The notes below the pieces were generated by a model, which searched no databases, was not told the origin of the DNA, and was given only the letters and a program-made list of their open reading frames with translations. From the NCBI RefSeq assembly GCF_004217115.1, contig NZ_SHKN01000001.1:434001-498000 (forward strand): a DNA stretch of 64,000 nt, read 5' to 3'. The stretch's first letter is position 1, and each line of letters starts with the position of its first letter. Below are positions 34,556 through 44,399 of the stretch, piece by piece. This stretch comes from Ancylomarina subtilis (GTDB lineage Bacteria; Bacteroidota; Bacteroidia; Bacteroidales; Marinifilaceae). A program made the position numbers and the translations under genes.

Positions 34556-34710
34556 TGGCGTTCATTTATGATGAGATTGTTATCAAACAAGTCGTTGTAA
34601 TAAATTTACTTAATTTATTCTTTTATGAAGCCTGATTTACTTAATCTTAATAAAATTTTAAGGTGTTTGGGTGATTTTTAATGTTTTGTTGGTGTTTGTT
34701 TCTGATATCT

Positions 34711-35394
34711 CTATTTTCTTAAGCGATCAAATTTTAAAACGTTGACACCTCTGTTTTTAAAACTCACGATCATACTATCCTTTGTCTTAACTGATTCTGA
34801 TAAAATCGCGTCATCTAAAAGATTAACTCTGTAATTTCGATTCTGTGCGGCTTCAACCGTACTGTTTATGCAATAAGCAGCGTCTAAACCAACGATATAC
34901 AGTTCATTTATTTTATTGTTGGATAAGATATTATCAAGTTTAGTATCTATAAACGCATCATTCTTACTTTTAACGATCTCTAAATTTGAATTTAATTTCA
35001 GTCGTTTATCAAATTTTGCTCCCGGACTCCCTTCGGCATATGAATCGTTCAGGAGATTGATTAAAGGATTTGTGATTGCACTTCTAATAAAAATAATGGG
35101 TATGTTTTGATTTTCACAATAGTCTGATACCCGGTTTATTTTGTTTATTAAGGCATCTGAATTACTGGTATAGAATGAGTTTGTCGAAATTTCGCCTGTT
35201 GTTGCTTCTTGGATATCGATAACTAAAAGGGCACAATTAGGTTCGTTGTAATTCTCTATGGGTTGCCCTTTTGAAACCACAGATGCATTTTTTTCAAAAA
35301 CGATTAGGTTGACAATTAGGATTATAACGAAAAGAATTATTACTCCAGCGATACACAGGATAATCGTTCTTAATCTTCTTTTTTTTCTAGCCAT
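34711..35394 (-). CDS. Membrane-anchored isochorismatase-like hydrolase
   Basis: 227 residues: a basic N-terminus (MARKKRRLRT), one hydrophobic helix of about 24 residues, then an isochorismatase-fold domain with the Asp in LLVIDIQE and the catalytic Cys in LDAAYCINST. Unlike the soluble paralogue at 15370-15936, this one would be tethered to the inner membrane, with the domain probably outside. Substrate unknown. The attC-like hairpin at 35430-35520 lies just upstream. Confidence 0.8.
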   Translation of the reverse strand: MARKKRRLRTIILCIAGVIILFVIILIVNLIVFEKNASVVSKGQPIENYNEPNCALLVIDIQEATTGEISTNSFYTSNSDALINKINRVSDYCENQNIPIIFIRSAITNPLINLLNDSYAEGSPGAKFDKRLKLNSNLEIVKSKNDAFIDTKLDNILSNNKINELYIVGLDAAYCINSTVEAAQNRNYRVNLLDDAILSESVKTKDSMIVSFKNRGVNVLKFDRLRK

Positions 35395-35429
35395 TTTCTT
35401 TAGTTTTCTGTTTGTTCTTCAAGGGTAAA

Positions 35430-35520
35430 TTGTATGATAAGTGGCAGACTGCGTGGTAATTTCTTGTCAAACTTTGGTTGGTACCACATTGCCTGCCATA
35501 GCTTATACAAAATATTAGCT
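35430..35520 (+). repeat. attC-like imperfect hairpin, third copy
   Basis: TTGTATGATAAGTGGCAG pairs imperfectly with CTGCCATAGCTTATACAA and is followed by AATATTAGCT. It shares the left flank GGTAAATTGTATGA, the inner TTTCTTGTC and the right flank CTTATACAAAAT with the element at 23138-23273, and like it lies a few bases after the stop of a minus-strand gene. The stems differ in sequence but keep pairing (GCCGA/TCGGC against GGCAG/CTGCC). Confidence 0.55.
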
Positions 35521-35524
35521 TGAG

Positions 35525-36781
35525 TTATTTTTTTTTCATTTTAAGCCCTTCGATTTTTTTCTTATAGAAATCGTTACCACTTAATTCTAAAGCTTTGGAT
35601 ACATATTTAATTGCATTGTTTAAGTCGCCTTTGGCTTCATAATAATCAGCCATAGAATCAAAGGCATTTGCACTTTCAGGATAATACTCAATAGCAAGTT
35701 CTAAGTACATTTTCGCCTTTTCAAACTGTTGCATATCCATATTCATATATCCTGACATATTTAACAGTTCCTCAGGATAAGGCGGTTCTGAATAAGTAAA
35801 ATGCTCTTTGAGTTTCTGTTCTCTATATCTAATTATAGCGAGAAGCTCATCTTTGGGAGTGTCAAATGAGTTTATTTTATCGGTATTTTCCATCTGATAC
35901 CATTTAAAAAGAGAGAGCAAACCATCCATGATGGAAGGAAAGGGGATTGTGCCATGTATATCGCCGGGATAAAATTTCCAGTCAAATACTAATCCGTTTT
36001 TTTTCGCATTTTGCCTAATTAAGTTCGAAAAGGCAATGTTTGAACGGGCAAACAAGCTAAAGTCAGTTGTATCTTGCATGACATTGTCCAGAGTTATCTT
36101 TGAATTTTGCATATGCAATTGCCCACTTAAAGACATAAATAAAGATTTGTTTTTATATTTCTGACCAACAAGTAATCCTTGCGCCTTTTTCAGTAGTTTT
36201 TGGTCATCCCAATCAAGACTTGGGTCTATAGCTATATAGTTGGCAAATAAAGTTGGATGATTAATTAGCATATGAATGGTGAACAAGCCTCCATATGAGT
36301 GACCAATTAATGTTCTAAAATTGGTCACCGGATATTTGTTTTCTATAAATGGAATAAGTTCTTTCTCTATAAATTGACTAAAATGATCAGCCTCTCCATT
36401 TTTTTCATTAAAAGGCATACCGTATTTTGTTGTGATGGTTGAAGTCGTCAGATCTCTTATTCTGTTTTTTTTATTCGAAATTCCTACGAGTACCATTTCA
36501 GGCGTAAAGCCACCGCTATAATAATTTTGAACATCACTGACTGTAGGAAGAAACACTTCGCCGTCTAAAATAAAAACGACAGGGTATTTTTGATTTTTCT
36601 CCGGGGTATAACTGGCAGGCAATTGCACATAAATATTTCTCGACTCGTTTAGGATTTGGGAATATAGACTATCCACAACACCAACTTTTTGCAAAAACCT
36701 TTGATTTACTTGTGCATTGATACAATTTAGGGAAAGGATCATGAGTCCTGTTGTCAATGCTATTTTTAGTCCATTTTTCAT
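35525..36781 (-). CDS. Secreted esterase-like alpha/beta hydrolase with TPR tail
   Basis: 418 residues from the ATG at 36781, where a normal signal peptide begins (MKNGLKIALTTGLMILSLNC, then INAQ); the open frame extends 25 codons upstream without support. The catalytic part resembles the esterase D/Fes/IroE group (PF00756 type): nucleophile Ser in LIGHSYGG, His in PGDIHGTIP. The C-terminal 110 residues form about two TPR-like helix pairs (AKMYLELAIEYYPESANAFD, then NNAIKYVSKALELSGN). It probably hydrolyses an ester such as a siderophore, glycan acetyl or feruloyl ester in the periplasm. Confidence 0.85.
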   Translation of the reverse strand: MKNGLKIALTTGLMILSLNCINAQVNQRFLQKVGVVDSLYSQILNESRNIYVQLPASYTPEKNQKYPVVFILDGEVFLPTVSDVQNYYSGGFTPEMVLVGISNKKNRIRDLTTSTITTKYGMPFNEKNGEADHFSQFIEKELIPFIENKYPVTNFRTLIGHSYGGLFTIHMLINHPTLFANYIAIDPSLDWDDQKLLKKAQGLLVGQKYKNKSLFMSLSGQLHMQNSKITLDNVMQDTTDFSLFARSNIAFSNLIRQNAKKNGLVFDWKFYPGDIHGTIPFPSIMDGLLSLFKWYQMENTDKINSFDTPKDELLAIIRYREQKLKEHFTYSEPPYPEELLNMSGYMNMDMQQFEKAKMYLELAIEYYPESANAFDSMADYYEAKGDLNNAIKYVSKALELSGNDFYKKKIEGLKMKKK

Positions 36782-37180
36782 TTTAGCTATTATATTTAGA
36801 TTATATTTGTCATAACTAATACTAAGGCTTGTACTTAGGTACGTAGGTGATTTCAAAGAGTCATTTTATTCACTGATCAAGGGGAGGCCATGATACAAAG
36901 TGAGTAATGAGCCAATTAAGCAAGTTGTGTTTTTTAATAACAAATACTTTAGATATTATTTGTGAGCAATAAATATACATTTTTATTTTTAGCAAAGCCC
37001 ATTTCTAAATCACGAACACATTAAAAATAGGGGAGGTGAGTCTTCTGTTTTTTTTATTGTATGAAACTTTTAAACGGCTTGTCAGGGTGCATGAGATTTT
37101 CCAGACTGGGTAGAATTGATAGAAGAAAAAATAGAGGTGTTGTGTTTTTGAATACATTAAAACTTGGTGAAAATCAAAAC

Positions 37181-37218
37181 AAAGAGGCCGTTCAAATCTA
37201 TTTTGAAACAGCCTCTTT
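37181..37218 (-). terminator. Terminator after the porin gene
   Basis: AAAGAGGC pairs with GCCTCTTT and an inner TTCAAA/TTTGAA stem extends it; on the minus strand it is followed by GTTTTGATTTT. Confidence 0.65.
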
Positions 37219-37238
37219 CTGGTAATCTTCAAATTATA

Positions 37239-38408
37239 CTAAAAAACCAGTAATGGCGAAATAATACCAATACTGAATCGTCCGGTATTTCTGTCTGCAG
37301 ATGAAAACTGAGTTTTTGAATAATTGGAGTAGTTGTATTTTCTGGCTACATAACTAGCATAAAACTTCAAGTTTAGATCTTTGAAAGGCGAATACTGTAT
37401 GGTAGGAATTAGTCCATAAGTCGTAACCAATTTCTCAGTTGAATTGCCGTTAAATTTAGCATATGTATTGTTTGTCATCACTGTTAAAAGTAAGTTAATC
37501 TTAGGTTGAATTTGATATTCTGCTCTCAACCAATGTTCAACATACTTAACATCTTCTGCCGGAGCTTGAAAGCCTGAGGCAATGATATTCGTAGCAATCC
37601 CTTTATTGTCCAAAGCTTCGAAACTGTATTGAAAATCATACATAAGAGTGAAGTCTTTTGACTGGAACTTATTACCCAATACGAAATAGTGCAACACTTT
37701 GCTCTTAGCTTCAATGAAGTAACTGTAACTATAAGCTGTTTTTAGTTTTCCTTCAAATAAGCTTCCTCTCCAGGAAGATACAAAGGCCAAAGGTGCTTTC
37801 GCAGCTTTAATCCCGGAAATATCATATCCCGCATATTGAACAGCTAAAGATTTTGTTCTCGTATTTAATGCTTGAAGACCAAATGTGTGTTTTCCGTCTT
37901 TCAAAGTATGAGAAACAGTTGCACCTATCAAATAGTTGTCGGCATATTCTATCAGATCATTGTATTCCAAGATATCAATCGGATTTAAGTCCAGCTCCAT
38001 TCCACCCCAATCAGTAGATTGTTTACCAACTGTAAGTTTAGTTTGAGGTGTAAGTGTGAAAACTAAATAAGCAAGATCAGTTGATCGACTCATATTGTCA
38101 AGATCTCCCACTTGGTGCTCGCGAGTATATCTGTCTCGAAATCTGAAGCTGACCTTTTCATGTATCTTACCTTTAATTTCCAATCGGAATTGATTGGAAG
38201 AAAAGTTAGAACTTTCATAATCTCCATCTTCAAATTTATTATCAAATGCTAAACGGGTGTTAAAAATAACATCAATATTTTTTAATAATGACTGCTTTTC
38301 TACAGGAATTAAGGACTGGTATTTGAGGTCGGATTTATTTTCTTGCTTTTGCGCAACTGCAAGAATTGGCAGCAAAAGAACTACTATATAAACAAAATAT
38401 TTTTTCAT
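37239..38408 (-). CDS. Outer-membrane porin-like beta-barrel
   Basis: 389 residues from MKKYFVYIVVLLLPILAVAQ, a clean signal peptide; the frame upstream of this Met is unsupported. The mature chain is made of alternating-residue strands rich in aromatic and Lys/Asp residues and ends ...LLVF, typical for a barrel of 14-18 strands. It resembles phosphate-selective or alginate-export-like porins of Bacteroidota, without a firm subfamily. It is the last gene of the Dcu-aspartase-asparaginase operon, so it may bring in asparagine, aspartate or C4-dicarboxylates. Confidence 0.8.
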   Translation of the reverse strand: MKKYFVYIVVLLLPILAVAQKQENKSDLKYQSLIPVEKQSLLKNIDVIFNTRLAFDNKFEDGDYESSNFSSNQFRLEIKGKIHEKVSFRFRDRYTREHQVGDLDNMSRSTDLAYLVFTLTPQTKLTVGKQSTDWGGMELDLNPIDILEYNDLIEYADNYLIGATVSHTLKDGKHTFGLQALNTRTKSLAVQYAGYDISGIKAAKAPLAFVSSWRGSLFEGKLKTAYSYSYFIEAKSKVLHYFVLGNKFQSKDFTLMYDFQYSFEALDNKGIATNIIASGFQAPAEDVKYVEHWLRAEYQIQPKINLLLTVMTNNTYAKFNGNSTEKLVTTYGLIPTIQYSPFKDLNLKFYASYVARKYNYSNYSKTQFSSADRNTGRFSIGIISPLLVF

Positions 38409-38535
38409 TTTTCCATGAATTTTATATTTATAGTATAGGCAGTTTAACGATAAGAACTCCAAATTCAATCCAAAACATAAGTTTATGAATTTAATTTTAC
38501 CACTTTTGATTGTAAACTGAAAGTGAAGGTTTTAA

Positions 38536-38565
38536 GCAAGGAGTCGTAAAAGAATGACTCCCTGC
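38536..38565. terminator. Hairpin between the asparaginase and porin genes
   Basis: GCAAGGAGTC pairs with GACTCCCTGC with one mismatch, just past the asparaginase stop. The T-run is weak, so it may reduce rather than block read-through into the porin gene. Confidence 0.5.
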
Positions 38566-38575
38566 ATTTTTAATG

Positions 38576-39655
38576 TTAATAGTTGAAAAAGTTACTTTGG
38601 ATTTTAGCACGATCACTCGTTTCCATTAAAGATAACATCAATAAAATTCGGGCCTTTTGAGGATTAAGATCATCTCCAACAACAAAACCAAGAGCAGCAT
38701 CATCTACTTCGTTAAACAATGTCGTTCTACCAGCTCCCGTTCTATTTGAACGACAAACCACAATTCCTTTTTTAGATGCTTTTTCAAGAGATTTACCAAC
38801 AGCCGCATTAAAATTACCATTACCCATACCAGCATAAACAATCCCCTTAACGTTTGTGTTTAAAAGGGCATCAACTGTAACCGGACTGGCATCGGCATAG
38901 CCGTATATAATTTCAACTTGAGGTAAAGACATCGCTTTCGTTACGTCGAATTTTTTTGCAGGATTGCGCAATGATTGGTAATAATAATTTACTTTCCCAT
39001 CATATATTAAACCAATGGGGCCGAAATTACGGGAAGCAAAAGTTGACGTACTGGTGGTAATCGTTTTTGTTACATCTCTACCATCAAAAACCAATTCATT
39101 CATTGCTACTAAAACGCCTTTCCCCTGACTTTTAGGATCTGCAGCAACGATGACTGCGTCTAACAAGTTTTTATTGCCATCTTGACTCATTGCAGTAGAA
39201 GCACGCATCGCACCAACCAATACAACTGGTTTGTCAGACAATGTTGTTAAATCAAGAAATGTAGCAGTTTCTTCCATCGTGTCGGTACCATGAGTAATGA
39301 CAATAGCGTCTGCAGAATTCTCTTTAAAAATCTCATTTATTCTTTTTGAAAGTTTTAACCAAACTTCAACGCTCATGTCCTGGCTACCAATTTTAGCAAT
39401 TTGTTCTCCTTTAATTTGGGCTATATCGTGAATTTCAGGTACAGCACTTAATAAAATATCAATCGATAATTTCCCAGCAGTATAAGCAGCTTTAGTTGCT
39501 GATTCTCCTGCACCTGCAATAGTCCCTCCAGTTGCAAGAATGGTTACTCTTGGCAATATCTTAGTCGTTTTCTTTTTAGTTTGAGCCTGCGTTTGTAATG
39601 TGAAAACAAACAAAAACAGTACGAATATGCTCTTTTTTATTAAACTCGTTTTCAT
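38576..39655 (-). CDS. ansB: Periplasmic L-asparaginase (type II)
   Basis: Hydrolyses L-asparagine to aspartate and ammonia. 359 residues with a Sec signal peptide (ending LQTQAQ), so periplasmic. The catalytic Thr pair is present: TGGTIAGAG (first Thr near residue 44) and HGTDTMEET (second Thr near residue 119, with the Asp beside it). Encoded between aspartase and the porin gene. Its product aspartate is the direct substrate of the exported aspartase upstream. Confidence 0.93.
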   Translation of the reverse strand: MKTSLIKKSIFVLFLFVFTLQTQAQTKKKTTKILPRVTILATGGTIAGAGESATKAAYTAGKLSIDILLSAVPEIHDIAQIKGEQIAKIGSQDMSVEVWLKLSKRINEIFKENSADAIVITHGTDTMEETATFLDLTTLSDKPVVLVGAMRASTAMSQDGNKNLLDAVIVAADPKSQGKGVLVAMNELVFDGRDVTKTITTSTSTFASRNFGPIGLIYDGKVNYYYQSLRNPAKKFDVTKAMSLPQVEIIYGYADASPVTVDALLNTNVKGIVYAGMGNGNFNAAVGKSLEKASKKGIVVCRSNRTGAGRTTLFNEVDDAALGFVVGDDLNPQKARILLMLSLMETSDRAKIQSNFFNY

Positions 39656-39741
39656 AATTGATAAGTTTTAAATTATTATTGGTTTTGCCGCATCTCTCAT
39701 TATTATTTTATTCCATTTGATTTATATGGCGTTCTTTACAA

Positions 39742-41229
39742 CTATTTGTTTTCATATTTTGATTTATCCAATCCTGTCATATTCTTCGGTGATAATAAGA
39801 CCTTTATTTGTTCCTCTGTAAGCAGTTTTTTCTCTCTTACCAATTCTAAAATTCCTTTACCCGTTGCTTTGGCTTCTTTGGCCAGTTCGTCACCTACATG
39901 ATGGCCCAAGACAGGATTTAAAGCGGTAACAATACCAATAGTAGTTTCTAAATTGCGTTTGTGAACATCCTTATTGACCGTGATGCCATTGACACATTGA
40001 ACTCGGAAAGTTTTTATCGTATTGGTCAGTAATTTTTGTGATTCAAAAATTGTAAGCCCCACAACGGGTTCGTATGCATTCAATTGTAAATCACCATCTG
40101 ATGCAGCAATATTTACAGTTACGTCATTCCCCATAACACGGTAGCTGACAAAAGCCATCAGTTCGGGGATTACCGGATTTACTTTCCCAGGCATGATAGA
40201 TGAACCTGGTTGTCGTGCAGGAAGGTTAATCTCAAACAAACCATTCCTTGGTCCCGATGACAGATTGATCAGGTCATTTGATATTTTCGATAGGGTTGTT
40301 GCTAAGGTTTTTAAAGCCGAAGAATACACGACAAATCCTTGTAAACAAGATGTCGCTGCAATCAAATCATCAGCATTGACCACATCATAACCCGAAATTT
40401 TTCTAAGATGTTCAATCACATATTTGTCATAACCTTTAGGTGTATTTAAACCTGTACCAATTGCAGTACCACCCATATTAAGGACCATTAGAGATTGACT
40501 TGCATGTTCTATATTAGCAATATCCCATTCCAACATTGCAGCAAAAGAATGAAATTCCTGCCCAACGGTCATAGGTACGGCGTCCTGGAATTCAGTACGA
40601 CCCATTTTCACGATATCGATATTTTCGTGCCCCAATTTCCTGAACGATTTTTTCAGTTCATTAAGTTCTTTTATTAAGCGATCATTATGCAACAACATAC
40701 CTAACTTTAATGATGACGGATATGTATCATTGGTTGATTGTGACATATTCAAATGATCATTGGGAGAAATCTTCTTATAGTTCCCTTTGGCTTGTCCGGA
40801 CTTTTCAAGTGCAATATTCGCTAATACCTCATTAACATTCATATTGGTTGATGTTCCTGCACCTCCCTGATAGAGGTCAATCTTAAACTGATCAAGAAAA
40901 TTTCCTGCAATTAATTCCTGACATGCTTCTTCGATTGGTTTCAAAATTTCAGGCTTCATTTTACCGGCTTCGGTGTTTGCCCGGGCACAAGCCAATTTCA
41001 CCATTCCCCAAGCCTTAATAAAGTCAGGATAATCATTAACATACTGGCCAGAGATATGAAAATTTTCCATTGCTCTTGCAGCTTGGGCTCCGTAGTAGGC
41101 GTCTTTAGGAACTTTTATGTCACCCAGTAAATCTGTTTCAGTTCTATACTCTTGTGAAAATCCATTCAGCATCATGCAAAAAACAAGAAGTAAGCTTAGC
41201 AAAATTGTTCGTTTATTTACATTTTTCAT
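39742..41229 (-). CDS. aspA: Aspartate ammonia-lyase, apparently exported
   Basis: Converts L-aspartate to fumarate and ammonia. The fumarase/aspartase signature GSSIMPGKVNP (SIMPGK near residue 347), TNMNVNEV and QSTNDTYPSS are all intact. The 495 residues exceed the usual 470 or so because of an N-terminal signal peptide (MKNVNKRTILLSLLLVFCMM, then LNGFSQ) before the normal start YRTETDLLGDIKVPKDAYYG. Aspartase is normally cytoplasmic, so export is unusual; with the exported asparaginase it would make fumarate in the periplasm. Operon with the Dcu carrier upstream and ansB downstream. Confidence 0.94.
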   Translation of the reverse strand: MKNVNKRTILLSLLLVFCMMLNGFSQEYRTETDLLGDIKVPKDAYYGAQAARAMENFHISGQYVNDYPDFIKAWGMVKLACARANTEAGKMKPEILKPIEEACQELIAGNFLDQFKIDLYQGGAGTSTNMNVNEVLANIALEKSGQAKGNYKKISPNDHLNMSQSTNDTYPSSLKLGMLLHNDRLIKELNELKKSFRKLGHENIDIVKMGRTEFQDAVPMTVGQEFHSFAAMLEWDIANIEHASQSLMVLNMGGTAIGTGLNTPKGYDKYVIEHLRKISGYDVVNADDLIAATSCLQGFVVYSSALKTLATTLSKISNDLINLSSGPRNGLFEINLPARQPGSSIMPGKVNPVIPELMAFVSYRVMGNDVTVNIAASDGDLQLNAYEPVVGLTIFESQKLLTNTIKTFRVQCVNGITVNKDVHKRNLETTIGIVTALNPVLGHHVGDELAKEAKATGKGILELVREKKLLTEEQIKVLLSPKNMTGLDKSKYENK

Positions 41230-41256
41230 CGTTTTGAGATTTTAAAAATGAGTTGT

Positions 41257-42585
41257 TTATGTGATATAAGTTATGAGTAAAGCAATAATGACAGCAGAAA
41301 AGGTTGTCACCAATCCGGGAACCATAAAACTGTGATTCACCAATCGGTTGCCAATTTTGGTCGTTCCGGTTTGGTCAAAGGAAATAGCAGCCAGTATTGT
41401 TCCATAGGTTGGAAGCACAAAGTATCCGTTTACGGCGGGGTATAGGGCTATTAATAGTTCAGCATCAAGCCCCAGGGCTAGTCCAACTGGCATTAAAGTC
41501 ACGACGGTAGCTGCCTGGCTAAAAAGCATAATTGATAAGGTAAATAAACCAAAACCAAACACCCATTGATAACCTTCAATGGCTTGGGAAATACTTTCAA
41601 CAATAACGAGTCGGTTTCCTTCAAAAAATGAAGAACCCAACCAGGCAATTCCTAAAATTGAAATCAGAGCCACAACACCACTCTTCATAATGCTTCCACC
41701 GACAGCCTTGCTTGCTTTTGCCTTAAAAATGACCATGATTAAGCCTCCTATAGCCAACATGATGATCATTATGGCAGGTCCCATCCCAATTTGATCTTCT
41801 GTAAGTTTTCCATCAACCATCCATTCATAAGAAGGTCTTAATTCAGGAAACATGCCAATTATAACGATCATTATAATGGCGAAAAAAAACATAAATGTAG
41901 AACCTTTGGCGTTTTTTAAAGTTTTTTTATCTGGAGTTTTGGTCGCTTCCAAGGCAATAATTTTTCCATCTTTCAATCGTTGCTGATAAATAGGGTCATC
42001 AGCTAACTCTTTGCCTTTTTTAAGAACGGTTATTGAGCCGATAACAACAGCTATTAAAGTGGAAGGAATAATGACCAGTAACATTTGAGGAAGACTCACT
42101 CCCATAACCGATAGAATACCAATCATGGCCACTGTTGAAGCAGAAATAGGGGAAGACACAAGCCCCTGCATGGCTGCAATAACCGACATGGACATTGGCC
42201 TTTCCGGTCGAATACCCGATTTTCGTGATATCTCAGCAATGATGGGTAATAATGCATAAATAACGTGTTGTGTTCCAGAAGCCAGAACAAGAATGTAAGT
42301 TACCAAAGGAGCCACAAAAGTGATGTTCTGAGGTCGTTTCCGCATGATTTTCTCTGCCATGCCTACCAGAAAATCAAGACCTCCGGCAGCCTCCATAGTA
42401 GAAAGTGCCGTAATCACGGCAAGGATCATTCCCAACACAATTACAGGGGGGCTTCCAACAGGTAATTTCAAAACAAATATAAAAATGACCAATCCGATAC
42501 CAGCCATTGTACCCATTGCGATACCACCAATTCGAGCACCAATAATTATGATTGCCAAAAAGATTATCAACTCAATCCAAAGCAT
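41257..42585 (-). CDS. Anaerobic C4-dicarboxylate transporter (DcuA/DcuB family)
   Basis: 442-residue inner-membrane carrier with about 11-12 hydrophobic helices, the normal Dcu length. N-terminal MLWIELIIFLAIIIIGARIG, then GGIAMGTMAGIGL, and the internal repeats SPISASTVAMIGIL and LPTYGTILAAISFDQTGTT are typical of Dcu antiporters, which exchange fumarate, malate or aspartate for succinate during fumarate respiration. First gene of the operon, 27 bp before aspartase. DcuA or DcuB cannot be decided by eye. Confidence 0.92.
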   Translation of the reverse strand: MLWIELIIFLAIIIIGARIGGIAMGTMAGIGLVIFIFVLKLPVGSPPVIVLGMILAVITALSTMEAAGGLDFLVGMAEKIMRKRPQNITFVAPLVTYILVLASGTQHVIYALLPIIAEISRKSGIRPERPMSMSVIAAMQGLVSSPISASTVAMIGILSVMGVSLPQMLLVIIPSTLIAVVIGSITVLKKGKELADDPIYQQRLKDGKIIALEATKTPDKKTLKNAKGSTFMFFFAIIMIVIIGMFPELRPSYEWMVDGKLTEDQIGMGPAIMIIMLAIGGLIMVIFKAKASKAVGGSIMKSGVVALISILGIAWLGSSFFEGNRLVIVESISQAIEGYQWVFGFGLFTLSIMLFSQAATVVTLMPVGLALGLDAELLIALYPAVNGYFVLPTYGTILAAISFDQTGTTKIGNRLVNHSFMVPGLVTTFSAVIIALLITYIT

Positions 42586-43589
42586 ATGATTAAGATTTAA
42601 TTAGTTATAAACTTAAATTATGTTGGTCTAATCCTTTAGATTAAAAAAAAAACGATATTTTGACACAAATAGCATTAACATTTTCTGATTGGGTTAATAG
42701 TATGAATTTGCCATTGCGACGATTTTTTTTACAGAATCTAAGGCTTTTATGAATAGTGCTTTTTTTGAGATAGGAATGCCTGTAAAAATAAATTTTCTAA
42801 TGCTCTAAAAGTTTGAATACCATAATCCAAATAATCTGCCATTCGCCTAAGAAAATATGCTTTTTTCTGGTAGTTTTTATAATTAATGTTTTTGTAAAAT
42901 TTACAATTCAAATCTTAGATATCAAGTAGATTAATAAAGCAAATTCAAGTTAAGCATTCTATGAAAAACACACAACTATTTCTTTGAACAGAGTCTGTGT
43001 CAGGGATTTAATCTTTGTTTTGAAGAGATGGCGATACAAGATCTAAAGATTGTATAATTCTCACACCCCTTAAAAAGATATGAAAATAGCGCTTACCAAT
43101 TTGTTACAAATAGGTTGGGAATCTTCGCCCTTGATTGCAAGCTAGTGCCACATTGGGGTAAAACACTAAAGATTTATTTCAGAACAAACGTATGGGAGGG
43201 AGGAGATGCTGCAAGCTTTTCAGTGAGCGCAAAAAAGAGATAGTTTATTTTTATTTTAAAATGAGAATCACGAAAATCGATACCTTTTTTCAATTGCTTG
43301 TAATGGTTTTGTTAGCTTGCGTGGGCGATTAAAATAGTTGTCTTATTACCGACCGAAGGGAGATCACGAAACGAAGTGAGTAAAACGCTAAAAAAGCAAG
43401 CTGAGTAAATTTGTTTATATTTTTTGCCATTGGGGGTACGTATGCAATTACAGAATTCAGCCTTATGCTGAATTTTTATACAATCAGCTCATATATTTTA
43501 TACTGCAAACGTGAATTTCTATTGAATTACCTGGATGATATGCTTATTTTTGTTTTTTATGTCGCAATTAGCTGTAGAATATATGTTAT
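42586..43589. other. One-kilobase gene-free stretch upstream of the Dcu operon
   Basis: No supported gene on either strand. It holds the leader of the Dcu operon near 42586-42680, a copy of the 76-bp dispersed repeat (43301-43376) and, around it, a larger stem AGCTTGC/GCAAGCT (43314-43320 and 43396-43402). A 60-codon frame at 43411-43593 looks like chance. Confidence 0.5.
43301..43376 (+). repeat. 76-bp dispersed repeat, copy 2
   Basis: Roughly 85% identical by eye to 19973-20048; the best-kept parts are GTGGGCGATT, AGTTGTCTTAT, ACCGACCGAA and ATCACGAAACGAAG. Here the repeat is enclosed by an AGCTTGC/GCAAGCT stem, so this copy may form a long hairpin. Confidence 0.7.
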
Positions 43590-43682
43590 ATGAATGACTT
43601 TAATATCGGGAAAATTGGGAGATTAATGCGCCGAGACTATCAGATAAAAGGGTTATTAACTAAATACAAAATAGGTAAAAGT

Positions 43683-44120
43683 ATGGTGGAAGAGTTTAAA
43701 ATAAGGAAGGCTGAACCAGATGAATATCCTGAAATTGAACGAATATTTGAAGCTCAGGGATTAGAGAACAATAAAACCGGAGTCAAGGTTTTTAATGGAT
43801 ATTCAGTTGAAGTGTTTGACAGGCTAATAGGTGGAGCAGAAGTGATGCTTCAAGAGGGAGAATATACTTTTTCTGTTGCTGTGATTGACGATTTTAAAGG
43901 GCAGGGCATTGGAAAATCATTATTTCAAATAGTGGAAGAAAAAATACGGAACTTAGGAGCTAAGAGGATACTGATTCAAGCAAAAGTTCCTGCTTATTGG
44001 TCAAAGTTTGGCTTTGTTGAAATTGTTGATCCTAATGATGCTCCAAAAACTTTTCGGTGCGATGGCTGTTCTCAATATGGGAAAGACTGCTTTCCAAAGA
44101 TAATGGTTTTAGATTTATGA
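43683..44120 (+). CDS. GNAT family N-acetyltransferase
   Basis: 145 residues from the ATG at 43683 (MVEEFKIRKAEPDEYPEIER), the natural start of the GNAT fold; the frame is open for 31 further codons upstream, but these resemble nothing. The acetyl-CoA pyrophosphate loop is seen in DDFKGQGIGKSLF. The end carries a small Cys motif (CDGCSQYGKDC). Probably acetylates a small molecule or an amino terminus; the substrate is unknown. Lies alone after a gene-free kilobase. Confidence 0.8.
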   Translation: MVEEFKIRKAEPDEYPEIERIFEAQGLENNKTGVKVFNGYSVEVFDRLIGGAEVMLQEGEYTFSVAVIDDFKGQGIGKSLFQIVEEKIRNLGAKRILIQAKVPAYWSKFGFVEIVDPNDAPKTFRCDGCSQYGKDCFPKIMVLDL

Positions 44121-44399
44121 TAGGTTTGATAATGGGGCAAGTCTGTGTATATTTTTATACTTATAGAAAATTAAAAAAAGATTTTAAATTATATAACCTA
44201 TTCTTTTCGGGCCTCTTAAGTAAGATTGTTATTGGGAACGTTGGCAAGGTGGTTTAGATTGCTCATTACCAATTATACATTCCCAATTCGATAAGCAATC
44301 AACGTCCAAAACTTCATTTTGTACGTTGACCTTTCGACTTTCAGCCCTTTTATTTATTTTTGCCTTTATCCTTTATCCTTTTCAACCTTATAAACCCTT

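Noticed and set aside
37005-37232. 75-codon minus-strand frame after the porin gene
   Set aside because: It contains the porin terminator hairpin and has no coding character.
43411-43593. 60-codon plus-strand frame before the acetyltransferase
   Set aside because: Hydrophobic by AT-rich chance composition, no signal peptide pattern, no promoter and no family.
44057-44257. 66-codon frame overlapping the end of the acetyltransferase gene
   Set aside because: Shares most of its start with a real gene in another frame and has no recognisable features.
44230-44290. Fourth attC-like box (AACGTTGGCAAGG)
   Set aside because: The box resembles that of the cassette elements, but the upstream sequence does not form the required hairpin.
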